Source: Acidobacteriota bacterium (lineage in GTDB: Bacteria > Acidobacteriota > Polarisedimenticolia > Polarisedimenticolales > Polarisedimenticolaceae). From it: DNA of 64,000 nucleotides. The stretch is taken from contig JAOTYK010000015.1 in the NCBI GenBank assembly GCA_029861955.1, forward strand, positions 47,557-111,556, read 5' to 3'. Positions within the stretch are counted from its first letter, which is position 1; the number at the start of each line of letters is the position of its first letter. Positions 20,199 to 28,635 of this stretch are shown here, piece by piece. The position numbers and the translations under genes are program-made. The notes below the pieces were generated by a model, which was given only the letters and a program-made list of their open reading frames with translations, was not told the DNA's origin and ran no database searches.

Positions 20199-20612
20199 GT
20201 GAGTAGCGAGCGTATGCTGCGCCTGCTGGTTGGCAAGGTGGGGCTTGATGGACACGACCGCGGCGCGAAGATCATCGCGCGTGCGCTGCGTGATGCGGGG
20301 TTCGAAGTTATCTACACGGGACTCCACCAGTCCCCGGAGATGGTCGTGCAGACGGCGATCCAGGAAGATGTGGACGCCATCTCGTTGTCCATCCTCTCCG
20401 GAGCCCACAATCATCTGTTCCCGCGGGTCATCGAACTCCTTCGTGAGCAAGGGGTTTCGGACATCGCGGTATTCGGTGGAGGCATTGTTCCCGACGAGGA
20501 CATCCCCGGTCTGAAGGAAAAGGGTGTCCTGGAGATCTTCACTCCCGGCGCGACGACAACCGAGATCATCGACTGGGTGCGGCAGAACGTTCAGCCCCGC
20601 GACCTTGGGTGA
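20199..20612 (+). CDS. icmB: acyl-CoA mutase small subunit, B12-binding
   Basis: 137 residues, the size of IcmB (136). The cobalamin signature DxHxxG is present as DGHDRG (Asp17, His19, Gly22); the rest of the Rossmann-like B12 site shows SLSILSGAHN and FGGGIVPDED. It supplies adenosylcobalamin to the large subunit encoded 15 bp upstream, forming the active mutase. GTG start after a GGGGG ribosome site. No MeaB-type GTPase chaperone follows. Confidence 0.93.
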   Translation: MSSERMLRLLVGKVGLDGHDRGAKIIARALRDAGFEVIYTGLHQSPEMVVQTAIQEDVDAISLSILSGAHNHLFPRVIELLREQGVSDIAVFGGGIVPDEDIPGLKEKGVLEIFTPGATTTEIIDWVRQNVQPRDLG

Positions 20613-20627
20613 TCGACCGAGAATTCG

Positions 20628-21221
20628 ATGGCAAAAACACTTCTTCTGGCAGATGACAGCAGCACGATTCGCAGAATCGTCGAGCTGACCTACGTCGACA
20701 CCGAGTTTCGCGTCGAGAGTTTCGAAGACGGCGAGACACTTCTCGAACGCGTGGTCCACGGGGAAGCCGATCTGGTCCTCGCCGATCTGAATATGCCCGG
20801 CGTGGCCGGCTACGACCTGTGCCGGAAGGTGAAGGAGCTACGCGAGGTTCCGGTTCTTCTGCTTGCCGGAGCATTCGAGCCCCTCGACGAGACCCTCGCC
20901 GAGCAATGCGGAGCCGATGGAGCCCTCGTCAAACCTTTCGATGCGGAGGCCTTGCGGTCGGCCGTCCTGGATGCCCTGGAGCGGGCCGTCGCGGAGCCCG
21001 AGCCTGTCTCCGATTCGCTGGATGCGACAGCAGACGCGATCGAGACCACCGTCGACGAACCGACGCCCGAATGGATCGAGCAGGTCGTCGATCGGGTCAT
21101 CGAGCGACTCTCGGCCGACGGCGTGCGCGAGATCGTACACGAGGCAACTCGCGAAGCCGTTCGCGAGCTTGCGCCGGATCTCATCCGGAGACGGATCCAG
21201 GAATTGGAAGACGACGCGTAG
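20628..21221 (+). CDS. single-domain response regulator with helical C-terminal tail
   Basis: 197 residues. The receiver domain (1-120) has acidic pocket residues Asp9/Asp10 (LLADDSS), phospho-acceptor Asp53 (LVLADLNMPG) and conserved Lys near 104 (ALVKPFD). After a linker, residues ~145-197 form an amphipathic helical segment (PEWIEQVVDRVIERLS, then VRELAPDLIRRRIQELE). This REC-plus-tail design occurs in myxobacterial and acidobacterial polarity or motility regulators. No DNA-binding domain and no partner kinase are present. It lies 15 bp after icmB and 24 bp before valS; why it sits between metabolic and translation genes is unclear. Confidence 0.85.
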   Translation: MAKTLLLADDSSTIRRIVELTYVDTEFRVESFEDGETLLERVVHGEADLVLADLNMPGVAGYDLCRKVKELREVPVLLLAGAFEPLDETLAEQCGADGALVKPFDAEALRSAVLDALERAVAEPEPVSDSLDATADAIETTVDEPTPEWIEQVVDRVIERLSADGVREIVHEATREAVRELAPDLIRRRIQELEDDA

Positions 21222-21245
21222 CCAATACGCTACCGGGGGGCCTTG

Positions 21246-23900
21246 ATGAGTCGGGAGCTGGATCGGGAATACCGTCCGGAGACGGTCGAGGAGACCTGGA
21301 TCAAGCGCTGGGAGAAGGCGGACGCCTTTCGCGGGGATCCGGCCGGCGGAAAGGCACCGTTCTGCATCGTCATCCCGCCGCCGAACGTCACCGGCAACCT
21401 GCACATCGGTCATGTCCTGGTCTATACGCTTCACGATGTCGTCGTGAGGTATCAGCGGATGAGGGGCCGTGACGTGCTCTGGCTGCCCGGCACGGATCAC
21501 GCCGGCATCGCGACCCAGATGGTCGTCGAGCGCGAACTGGAAAAGGAAGGCACCACGCGGCATGAACTGGGCCGCGAGGCTTTCCAGAAACGGGTCTGGG
21601 ACTGGAAAGAGACCTACGGCAATCGAATCACCGACGCGTTGCGACGACTCGGTTCCTCCTGTGACTGGTCTCGCGAGCGGTTCACCCTGGACGAGGGACT
21701 CTCGGAGGCGGTTCGCGAGGTCTTCGTTCGACTCTACAACGAGGACCTGATTTATCGGGACCGCTACATCGTTAACTGGTGTCCCCGTTGTAGTACCGCC
21801 CTCTCGGATCTCGAGACCGACCACCACGCGACCGCGGGTCGTCTCTACACCATTCGATACCCCGCGGCCGACGGCGGCGACGGCGAGATTCGCGTCGCGA
21901 CGACACGGCCGGAAACCCTCCTGGGCGACACCGGTGTCGCGGTGCATCCGGAGGATTCGCGATTCGCGGCTCTGGTCGGCCAGAGAGTCGAAGTACCCCT
22001 GACCGGTCGCGATGTGCCCGTGCTTGCCGATACGTTCGTCGATCCGGCCTTCGGAACCGGAGCGGTCAAGATCACGCCGGCCCATGATCCGAATGACTTT
22101 GCGGCCGGGCGACGCCTGGGGCTTCAGGAACGCGTGGTAATCGGGCCCGACGCTCGAATGACCGATGCGGCAGGCGAATATGCCGGTCTCGATCGGTTAG
22201 AAGCCAGGAAGAAGATTGTCGCTGACCTCGACGCCAAGGGCCTCCTGGTAGGCGTTGACGAGCACGAGCACGCGGTAGGTCACTGCCAGCGTTGCCACAC
22301 GATGGTCGAACCGCTCGTCTCGACGCAGTGGTTTGTCCGCATCGACGACCTGGCGCGTCCCGCAATCTCCGCGGTCGAATCCGGTCGAACAAAATTCATT
22401 CCCGACGCTTGGTCCAAGACTTACTTCGAGTGGATGAGGAATATCCACGACTGGTGCATCTCCCGGCAGCTGTGGTGGGGGCATCGAATCCCTGCCTGGT
22501 ACTGCGATGCGTGCGAGACGACGATCGTGTCGGTCGATGAGCCAAAACAATGCGACAAGTGCGCGGGAGCCCTTCGTCAGGACGAAGACGTCCTGGACAC
22601 CTGGTTCTCGTCCGCGTTGTGGCCGTTCTCGACATTGGGCTGGCCACACGAGACGACGGACCTTCAGCACTACTACCCGACGTCACTCCTGATCACAGGG
22701 CACGACATCATCTTCTTCTGGGTCGCCAGAATGATCATGATGGGACTCAAGTTCCAGGACGACGTTCCCTTCGGTGATGTCTACATCCATGGGTTGGTGC
22801 GAGACGCCCAGGGACAGAAGATGTCCAAATCGAAGGGCAACACAATCGAGCCGGCGGTGGTCCAGGAGAAATACGGAACGGATGCCGTTCGCTTCACCAT
22901 GGCCATCCTCGCCGCCCCAGGTAACGACATCCCGCTGGCTCCCGAGCGAATGGAAGGTTATCGGGCGTTCGTCAACAAACTCTGGAACGCGACACGATTC
23001 GTCCTCATGCGGCTCGGCGACGATCCACCCGCCAGCTTCGATCAGGACTCGTTGACTCGGGTGGATCGCTGGATCCTCTCGCGGCTACGAGAGACCATCG
23101 AAGGCGTGGATGCAGCGCTGGCCGAGTATCGATTCGATCGCGCCGCCGACCTTCTCTACCACTTCGTGTGGGGCAACTTCTGCGACTGGTACATCGAGTT
23201 TCTCAAGCCGGATCTCGGCGACGACGTCGAGCCCCAGCGGCGTGCCGCGGCTCGCGGCGTCCTACTGCATGTCTCCGCGACGACGTTGCGTCTTCTGCAC
23301 CCGTTCATTCCGTTCGTCACCGAGGAACTCTGGGAACGACTGCCTCATCACGATGGCCTCCTCGCCGTCGCCTCCTGGCCGACTGCCGACGCGTATCAAG
23401 CCGACACGACCGCCGAGAAAGAGATCGAGCTGATGCGCGACGTCGTGGCTCGAATTCGAAATCTCCGAGCCGAGAGCCAGATCCCCCCCGGCAAACCGAT
23501 CGAGGTCGTTCTCTACACCGGAGACGCGGCGTCCCGGGAGGTCTTGCGTCAGGAACGCAAGAGAATGGCAACACTCGTTCGTGCGTCGGGGATTCGCATC
23601 GCCGACATCGTAGATCGCACGACGATCGCGGCCCGGGGGATCGCCGGCGACGTTCAGATCGCCATCCCGCTCGAAGGACTCCTGGACCTCGACGCGGAAC
23701 GGTCGAGGCTCCGGAAGGAACAGGGCAAGGTGGTCAAGGAGCTGGAGTCCCGCAAGCGCAAACTCTCGAACCGGTCGTTCCTCGCCAAGGCACCCGAAGA
23801 TGTCGTCGCCAAGGAGCGGGAATTGCAGTCGGAATTGGCGGAGCGCCTCGGACGACTGGACGAGATGCTGGCCGCATTGGGCGACGACGAGGGGTCGTGA
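21246..23900 (+). CDS. valS: valyl-tRNA synthetase
   Basis: 884 residues, full length class I synthetase. HIGH motif in PPNVTGNLHIGHVL (about residue 45), editing (CP1) domain with the threonyl-editing region VATTRPETLLGDTGVAVHP, KMSKS as KMSKSKGNTIEP, then the anticodon-binding helical bundle and a C-terminal coiled coil (from about 820: LDAERSRLRKEQGKVVKELE). It charges tRNA-Val and hydrolyses Thr-tRNA-Val. The ATG at 21246 follows GGGGGG; its TGA stop overlaps the nadC ATG by one base. Confidence 0.98.
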   Translation: MSRELDREYRPETVEETWIKRWEKADAFRGDPAGGKAPFCIVIPPPNVTGNLHIGHVLVYTLHDVVVRYQRMRGRDVLWLPGTDHAGIATQMVVERELEKEGTTRHELGREAFQKRVWDWKETYGNRITDALRRLGSSCDWSRERFTLDEGLSEAVREVFVRLYNEDLIYRDRYIVNWCPRCSTALSDLETDHHATAGRLYTIRYPAADGGDGEIRVATTRPETLLGDTGVAVHPEDSRFAALVGQRVEVPLTGRDVPVLADTFVDPAFGTGAVKITPAHDPNDFAAGRRLGLQERVVIGPDARMTDAAGEYAGLDRLEARKKIVADLDAKGLLVGVDEHEHAVGHCQRCHTMVEPLVSTQWFVRIDDLARPAISAVESGRTKFIPDAWSKTYFEWMRNIHDWCISRQLWWGHRIPAWYCDACETTIVSVDEPKQCDKCAGALRQDEDVLDTWFSSALWPFSTLGWPHETTDLQHYYPTSLLITGHDIIFFWVARMIMMGLKFQDDVPFGDVYIHGLVRDAQGQKMSKSKGNTIEPAVVQEKYGTDAVRFTMAILAAPGNDIPLAPERMEGYRAFVNKLWNATRFVLMRLGDDPPASFDQDSLTRVDRWILSRLRETIEGVDAALAEYRFDRAADLLYHFVWGNFCDWYIEFLKPDLGDDVEPQRRAAARGVLLHVSATTLRLLHPFIPFVTEELWERLPHHDGLLAVASWPTADAYQADTTAEKEIELMRDVVARIRNLRAESQIPPGKPIEVVLYTGDAASREVLRQERKRMATLVRASGIRIADIVDRTTIAARGIAGDVQIAIPLEGLLDLDAERSRLRKEQGKVVKELESRKRKLSNRSFLAKAPEDVVAKERELQSELAERLGRLDEMLAALGDDEGS

Positions 23901-24751
23901 TGCCGACGCTGCCTCCCGAACTTGTGGAGGACGTCGTTCGGCGTGCGTTGGCCGAGGACCTCGGCCACGGGGGGGACCTGACGACCGATCCGGCGATTCT
24001 AGCCTCGCTGCAGGCGGAAGCCGAGATCGTCGCGCGACAGGACCTGGTTGTGGCGGGGCTCCCACTGGTCGTGGCCGTCTTTGCGCAATTGGATCCGTTG
24101 CTGGAGGTCTGCCTGAGACACCGGGAGGGCGACCCTGTTCGGGACGAGACGGTCGTGGCAACCCTCAAGGGCAGCGCCGCCCCGATGCTTCAGGGCGAGC
24201 GAACGGCGTTGAACTTCGTGATGCGGATGAGCGGTGTCGCGACGGCGACCGCGGAGGCCGTCCACGAGGTCGCGGGCACGGGCGTGCAGATCCTGGACAC
24301 CCGAAAGACGATCCCCGGATGGCGTGTCCTCGACAAGTACGCGGTCCGTATCGGCGGGGGAACGAATCACCGAATGGGACTGTACGACGCTGTCATGATC
24401 AAGGACACCCACCTCGCGACGGGACGCCCGATCATGGAGTGGGTCGCGGCCGCCCTGGCGAGTGGCGTCACGAAGGACCGGATCACCGTCGAGGTTCGTG
24501 ACCTCGACCAGCTTCAAGAGGCGATCGCCTCCGGTGCCGGGAGGGCTCTTCTCGACAACATGGGGCTCGACGCGTTACGCGCGTCGGTGGAGGCCGCGCG
24601 CGGTCTCATCGTCCTCGAGGCCTCCGGAGGTCTGATGCCGGGTCGACTGCGGGATGTCGCGGAGACGGGCGTCGATTGCATGAGTCTCGGGTATCTGACC
24701 CACTCCGCCGGCGCTGCGGATCTCTCGATGCGCTTATCGATGGGACGATAG
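23900..24751 (+). CDS. nadC: nicotinate-nucleotide pyrophosphorylase (carboxylating)
   Basis: 283 residues. It converts quinolinate and PRPP to nicotinate mononucleotide, CO2 and PPi in de novo NAD synthesis. Motifs seen: ALAEDLGHGGDLTTD (N-terminal), GERTALNFVMRMSGVATATA, LDTRKTIPGWRVLDKYAVRI with the PRPP/quinolinate-contacting Arg/Lys/His set, GGGTNHRMGLYDAVMIKDTH and a late LDNMGLDALR. The same frame is open upstream inside valS, but family members begin at this ATG. nadA and nadB are not in the window. Confidence 0.96.
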   Translation: MPTLPPELVEDVVRRALAEDLGHGGDLTTDPAILASLQAEAEIVARQDLVVAGLPLVVAVFAQLDPLLEVCLRHREGDPVRDETVVATLKGSAAPMLQGERTALNFVMRMSGVATATAEAVHEVAGTGVQILDTRKTIPGWRVLDKYAVRIGGGTNHRMGLYDAVMIKDTHLATGRPIMEWVAAALASGVTKDRITVEVRDLDQLQEAIASGAGRALLDNMGLDALRASVEAARGLIVLEASGGLMPGRLRDVAETGVDCMSLGYLTHSAGAADLSMRLSMGR

Positions 24752-24754
24752 ATC

Positions 24755-25582
24755 TTGGAGGAGCCGTCCTCATCGCTGGATGTCGGGCGGTTGCTGGAAC
24801 TCCTGGACTCGGGTCGCTACACCATCGAATGCCTGCCGTCCGTGGAGTCGACCAACGATCGGCTGAAAGAGCGTGCCCGCTCCGGGGGACCGGAGTGTCG
24901 CGTCGTCATCGCCGATCGACAGACTGCTGGACGCGGACGTCAACAGCGTCCGTGGTTCGGCGCTGCAGGCCTGGGCCTCTACCTCTCGGTCGCCGAGTCG
25001 ATCGCCGATCGGCCTCGACTCGTGACTCGCTGGACCCTCGGCGCCGGTGTCGCAGCCGCGGAGGCCTGTCGCAGTCTGACCGCGATACCCGTCGGCCTCA
25101 AGTGGCCCAACGACTTGAGCTACGACGGACGCAAACTCGGCGGGATCCTCATCGAGATGCATCGTCGACCGGACGGTCGGTCCGAGATCTTCGTCGGCGT
25201 CGGGATCAACGTGGATCACCATCCTGACGATCTGCCGGCGGAGCTGCAGGACAGGGCCGTATCGTTACGCATCCTTCTCGGCGAGAGGACCCCTCCTACA
25301 CGGGAGCAAGTTGCCGCCGAGTTCTTGAACCGCTGGTCGAAGGTCTGCGATGCGCTCGCTGGAGACGGCTGGGAGGCGATCCGTGCTCGTTGGAGTAGTC
25401 TATCGATATGGCCCGCGGGGTCGGAGGTCGACGTCTTTCCCGATGGCCGGTTAGACTGCGGAGAGTCGATAAGCGGGAGACTGTTGGGAGTCGACGACGT
25501 GGGTGCGCTCCGGATCGAGAGTGCCGACGGCGCCGAACTCGTGATCACCCAGGCCGATAGTGTCCGGTTGCGGGAGGAATAG
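24755..25582 (+). CDS. birA: biotin--[acetyl-CoA carboxylase] ligase, no repressor domain
   Basis: 275 residues with the catalytic core only. Biotinyl-AMP motif GRGRQQRPWF (about residue 58), KWPNDLSYDGRKLGGILIEM (KWPND binds biotin/ATP), and a C-terminal SH3-like domain. It attaches biotin to the AccB carrier, serving the ACC enzyme whose AccA is at 2731. The N-terminal winged helix of bifunctional BirA is absent, so it should not repress biotin genes. The start is a TTG directly after the nadC stop with little ribosome site; a start slightly downstream cannot be excluded. Confidence 0.9.
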   Translation: MEEPSSSLDVGRLLELLDSGRYTIECLPSVESTNDRLKERARSGGPECRVVIADRQTAGRGRQQRPWFGAAGLGLYLSVAESIADRPRLVTRWTLGAGVAAAEACRSLTAIPVGLKWPNDLSYDGRKLGGILIEMHRRPDGRSEIFVGVGINVDHHPDDLPAELQDRAVSLRILLGERTPPTREQVAAEFLNRWSKVCDALAGDGWEAIRARWSSLSIWPAGSEVDVFPDGRLDCGESISGRLLGVDDVGALRIESADGAELVITQADSVRLREE

Positions 25583-25583
25583 C

Positions 25584-26351
25584 GTGCTCTTGGCGGTGGA
25601 TGTCGGAAATACCCACTCGGTGTTCGGCCTGTACGACGGGGAGACGCTCCGCATCGATTGGCGCATCACGACGGGTCTCGCGTCGACCGCCGATGAGTTG
25701 GGTGTCACGCTGAAAGGCCTGTTCCGCGAGGCGGGGATCGACTTCGAGAGCGTAGACGGCATCGTGATCGCCTCGGTGGTTCCCGACCTGTCCATGCCGC
25801 TTACCGAGATGTGCCGACGGTACTTCGGTCACGAGGCCGTCTTCATCGGACCCGGGGTCAAGACCGGCGTACCGATCCACTGCGAGAACCCCCACGAGGT
25901 TGGCGCGGATCGGATCGTCAACGCCGTCGCTGCCCGCGAGCGGTTCGGGGCTCCGGTGGTCGTGGTCGATTTCGGTACGACCACTAATTTCGATGTCGTC
26001 GGCACGAGTGGCGCCTACATCGGCGGCGTGATCGCTCCCGGCGTCAATCTCTCTGCAGAAGCGTTGTTCAACAAGGCCGCCCGACTTCACCCCGTCGACA
26101 TCCACGCGCCGGAAACGGTGATCGGCAAGAACACGGAGCAATGTGTCCGGTCGGGATTGTTCTTCGGCTACGTTGCGCTCGTCGAGGGGCTCCTACGACG
26201 GATCCGCTCCGAGATCGAGGGCGAGGTCCCGGTGGTCGCGACCGGCGGCGTCGCCGTTCTGTTCCGCAACGCGATCGAGGGCGTCGACCATTTCGTTCCG
26301 ACCCTGACCCTCGACGGCCTGCGACGGGTCTGGGAGCAGAATCGCCCGTGA
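25584..26351 (+). CDS. coaX: type III pantothenate kinase
   Basis: 255 residues. ASKHA-fold signature DVGNTHSVFGLYDG at the N-terminus (phosphate-binding Asp-Gly-Asn-Thr), HEVGADRIVNAVAARERFG with the catalytic GADR, and VVDFGTTTNFDVV, usually DFGTATTFD in relatives. It phosphorylates pantothenate, the first step of CoA synthesis, and is the feedback-insensitive form. GTG start after GGGAGGAA, overlapping the end of birA by design of the operon (1 bp gap). birA-coaX pairing is common. Confidence 0.96.
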   Translation: MLLAVDVGNTHSVFGLYDGETLRIDWRITTGLASTADELGVTLKGLFREAGIDFESVDGIVIASVVPDLSMPLTEMCRRYFGHEAVFIGPGVKTGVPIHCENPHEVGADRIVNAVAARERFGAPVVVVDFGTTTNFDVVGTSGAYIGGVIAPGVNLSAEALFNKAARLHPVDIHAPETVIGKNTEQCVRSGLFFGYVALVEGLLRRIRSEIEGEVPVVATGGVAVLFRNAIEGVDHFVPTLTLDGLRRVWEQNRP

Positions 26352-26827
26352 AGGTTCTATTCGTCTGCAGTGGGAATATCTGCCGCAGCCCGATGGCGGC
26401 CGAGTACTTCAGGCAGCGAGCGCCGGGTGCGGGGCTAAGTCATGTGGTCGTCGGCTCTGCCGGTCTGCTCGGAATCGACGACGCACCGGCCTCACTGGAG
26501 TCGGTTCGTGCGATGCGCGAGATCGGCATCGACCTGGATGCCCACCGTTCGACGGGGTTGACGGCGCGAGAGTTGCGATCGAGCGACCTCGTGGTCGTGA
26601 TGACGGACGACCATGTGGACGAGATCACGGCACGCTTCGAGGGCTCCATCGCCGAGCTTCACAAGCTGCGCGCGTTCGAGAAGGGGAGTCAGCCCTCGAC
26701 CGTGGCCCCGGACCTCGACGATCCCATCGGCAGGTCCGAGTCCTTTTACCAGAAGCAGATCCCGATCCTCTCTCGTTGTGTCGACCACCTTTTCCTGTAT
26801 CTCAAGTATGACGACCGACGAATCTGA
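26348..26827 (+). CDS. low-molecular-weight protein-tyrosine phosphatase family
   Basis: 159 residues. The phosphate loop CSGNICRS gives the CX5R signature (Cys7, Arg13) right at the N-terminus, and the general acid Asp is in LDDPIGRS near residue 125. Members dephosphorylate protein tyrosine or arginine (YwlE-like). The residue after the first Gly-Asn is Ile (GNICRS), as in both PTPs and arginine phosphatases, so specificity is undetermined. The GTG start overlaps the coaX stop (GTGA). Confidence 0.88.
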   Translation: MKVLFVCSGNICRSPMAAEYFRQRAPGAGLSHVVVGSAGLLGIDDAPASLESVRAMREIGIDLDAHRSTGLTARELRSSDLVVVMTDDHVDEITARFEGSIAELHKLRAFEKGSQPSTVAPDLDDPIGRSESFYQKQIPILSRCVDHLFLYLKYDDRRI

Positions 26828-27404
26828 TCTTTCACGCTATGCGCAGTCCATCGAGACCGCGTGGGTCGAGCTTCAAGGCCGGGCGGTCGTTCTCTCGCCG
26901 CGGGACTGGGATCTGGTAGAGGACTGGTTTCGACGTGGAGTCTCCCTCCCGTTGATCCTGGAAGTGATCGAAGAGGCCCGCAAGCGGCTGAAGGGAGTTC
27001 CCCGCCCCCCGGGGCGACTGTCCTATATCGCCTCTGCCGTCGAGGATGGTTGGGCGGCGACCATCGACGGCGTGCGAAGCACGGAGCGGGTCGTCTCCGA
27101 GGATGCACCTTCGTGGCGCACGCGTTGGCAACGACGGATAGACGGGGAGTCGATCCCCCCAGAGATTCGCGCCACCGTGGAGCGAATGCTGACGGAGACG
27201 CCGAGCGAGGAGGGCGAGGCATCGTTTCGCGCTCGTGTCGCCGAGACGCTTCTCGGATCCCTCCCGAAACAGACGATCGTCGCCATCGAGACCGAGGCCT
27301 CCCAACGGATCGAGCCCCATCGTTCCCGCCTCTCGATCGAGGAGTTCAGGCGTCAATGGGAGCGGGAACGGGTCGAGGGGATCTTGCGCCACGTCGACCT
27401 CTAG
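26808..27404 (+). CDS. conserved-looking protein of unknown function
   Basis: 198 residues, overlapping the phosphatase gene by 20 bp. Mostly charged helical sequence; no transmembrane or signal segments. The N-terminal part (VLSPRDWDLVEDWFRRGVSL then PLILEVIEEARKR) resembles the helical pattern of replisome-organiser/DnaD-like regions, a weak similarity. The C-terminus is helical and Arg/Glu-rich. It ends the long directon that began at the mutase genes. Function not recognised. Confidence 0.6.
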   Translation: MTTDESDLSRYAQSIETAWVELQGRAVVLSPRDWDLVEDWFRRGVSLPLILEVIEEARKRLKGVPRPPGRLSYIASAVEDGWAATIDGVRSTERVVSEDAPSWRTRWQRRIDGESIPPEIRATVERMLTETPSEEGEASFRARVAETLLGSLPKQTIVAIETEASQRIEPHRSRLSIEEFRRQWERERVEGILRHVDL

Positions 27405-27422
27405 CGCAATGCCCGCTAGAAT
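27394..27422 (+). promoter_or_regulatory. probable promoter of the RND efflux operon
   Basis: TCGACC (27394-27399), 17 bp spacer, then TAGAAT (27417-27422). It overlaps the end of the preceding gene and leads into a roughly 80-nt leader before the adaptor gene. Confidence 0.5.
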
Positions 27423-27507
27423 CTCTGCATTCCAGTGAAACCTTACGGATCCGTCGTGCGTTCAAGCTAATGGGCAGCACCGTCCCGAGGTAGCTGAGGG
27501 GGAATCG

Positions 27508-28635
27508 ATGCGAAGACTCCGTGCCGCAACTCTGGCCTGCGTTTCGCTGTTGGCGGTGCTGTGGGGGACGGGTTGTGGCTCCGCCGGTGGAAACTCCTCG
27601 GCAGGCGCGGCCACACCCGCGCCGAGCGCCGTCGCCGAGGAGATCGTGGAGGGGATCGCCGTCGAGGCGATTCCGGCGCTCCAGAGACCGTTATCCAACC
27701 TCTACACAACCAGCGCCACGCTGCGAGCGGATCGTCACGCGACGGTGGTCGCGCGCACGGCCGGCGTCATCCGCCGGCTCCTGGTGGAGGAAGGGGACCG
27801 TGTCCGCGAAGGACAGGAGTTGGCGCTTCTCGAGGATGACGAGCAGAGGATCGAGTACGAGCGCGCGAATACCACCTACCAGACGAAGAAGATCGAATTC
27901 GAACGTGCCGAGAGGCTGCACGCCCAGGGATTGATGAGCGACGAGGAGTTCGACACCCGTCGCCGCGAATCCGAAGAGGCACGACAGTCCGCGTCGTTGC
28001 TGGAACTGACGCTGACCCGGACGCGTGTCCGGTCTCCGTTCGCGGGGACGATCGTGCTCCGTCATCTGGACCCCGGCGCCAGTGTCTCGAACGGGACAGC
28101 CGTGTACGACCTGGCGGACCTCGATCCGCTCTACGCCGACGTCAATGTGCCCGAGAGACAGGTCTCCCGTCTGGAGACCGGGCAGCAGGTTCGTCTGTTT
28201 GCCGGAGAGGGCGACACGGTCGACGAGGCCAGGATCGAGCGGATCTCTCCGGTCGTCGATCCCGACACCGGCACCGTCAAGGTGACGCTTAGCGTTCATC
28301 GTCGTGCCGGATTGCGGCCGGGCGGTTTCATCCGCCTGCAGATCGTCACCGACACCCACGCAGACGCCATCGTTGTCCCGCGAAACGCCCTTGTCGCCGA
28401 GGGGCGTCGCTGGCATCTCTATCGTGTCAACGACGATCAGACAACGGTGGAACGTATCGAGGTCACCCGCGGCTACGAGGAAGGTGACTGGGTCGGCGTG
28501 CGACGCGTCGGTGACGGCTCTCCGATCGTCGCCGGCGACGTGATCGTCTCCGTCGGGGCGCCTGCCCTGAGCGATGGGGCGGTTGTTGAGGTTATCGCCT
28601 CGGATGCGGACGAGAGCGACCGTGTCGCTAGCTGA
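27508..28635 (+). CDS. RND efflux periplasmic adaptor (membrane fusion) lipoprotein
   Basis: 375 residues. The N-terminal signal ends WGTGCGSAGG, a weak lipobox with Cys at residue 23. The lipoyl half (VVARTAGVIRRLLVEEGDRV), helical hairpin (ERAERLHAQGLMSDEEFDTR), second lipoyl half (VRSPFAGTIVLRHLDPGASV), beta-barrel and membrane-proximal (AIVVPRNALVAEG) domains are in order. It links inner-membrane RND pumps to an outer-membrane channel. Two RND permeases follow directly, and no TolC-type gene does. ATG after GGGGGA. Confidence 0.93.
   Translation: MRRLRAATLACVSLLAVLWGTGCGSAGGNSSAGAATPAPSAVAEEIVEGIAVEAIPALQRPLSNLYTTSATLRADRHATVVARTAGVIRRLLVEEGDRVREGQELALLEDDEQRIEYERANTTYQTKKIEFERAERLHAQGLMSDEEFDTRRRESEEARQSASLLELTLTRTRVRSPFAGTIVLRHLDPGASVSNGTAVYDLADLDPLYADVNVPERQVSRLETGQQVRLFAGEGDTVDEARIERISPVVDPDTGTVKVTLSVHRRAGLRPGGFIRLQIVTDTHADAIVVPRNALVAEGRRWHLYRVNDDQTTVERIEVTRGYEEGDWVGVRRVGDGSPIVAGDVIVSVGAPALSDGAVVEVIASDADESDRVAS

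Noticed and set aside
19353..20759. 468-codon minus-strand frame over the mutase genes.
   Set aside because: Low-complexity translation with no recognisable domain; plus-strand genes are clear.
23168..23899. Upstream extension of nadC inside valS.
   Set aside because: The frame is open by chance; the extension is Arg-rich and unlike NadC, whose family start fits the ATG at 23900.
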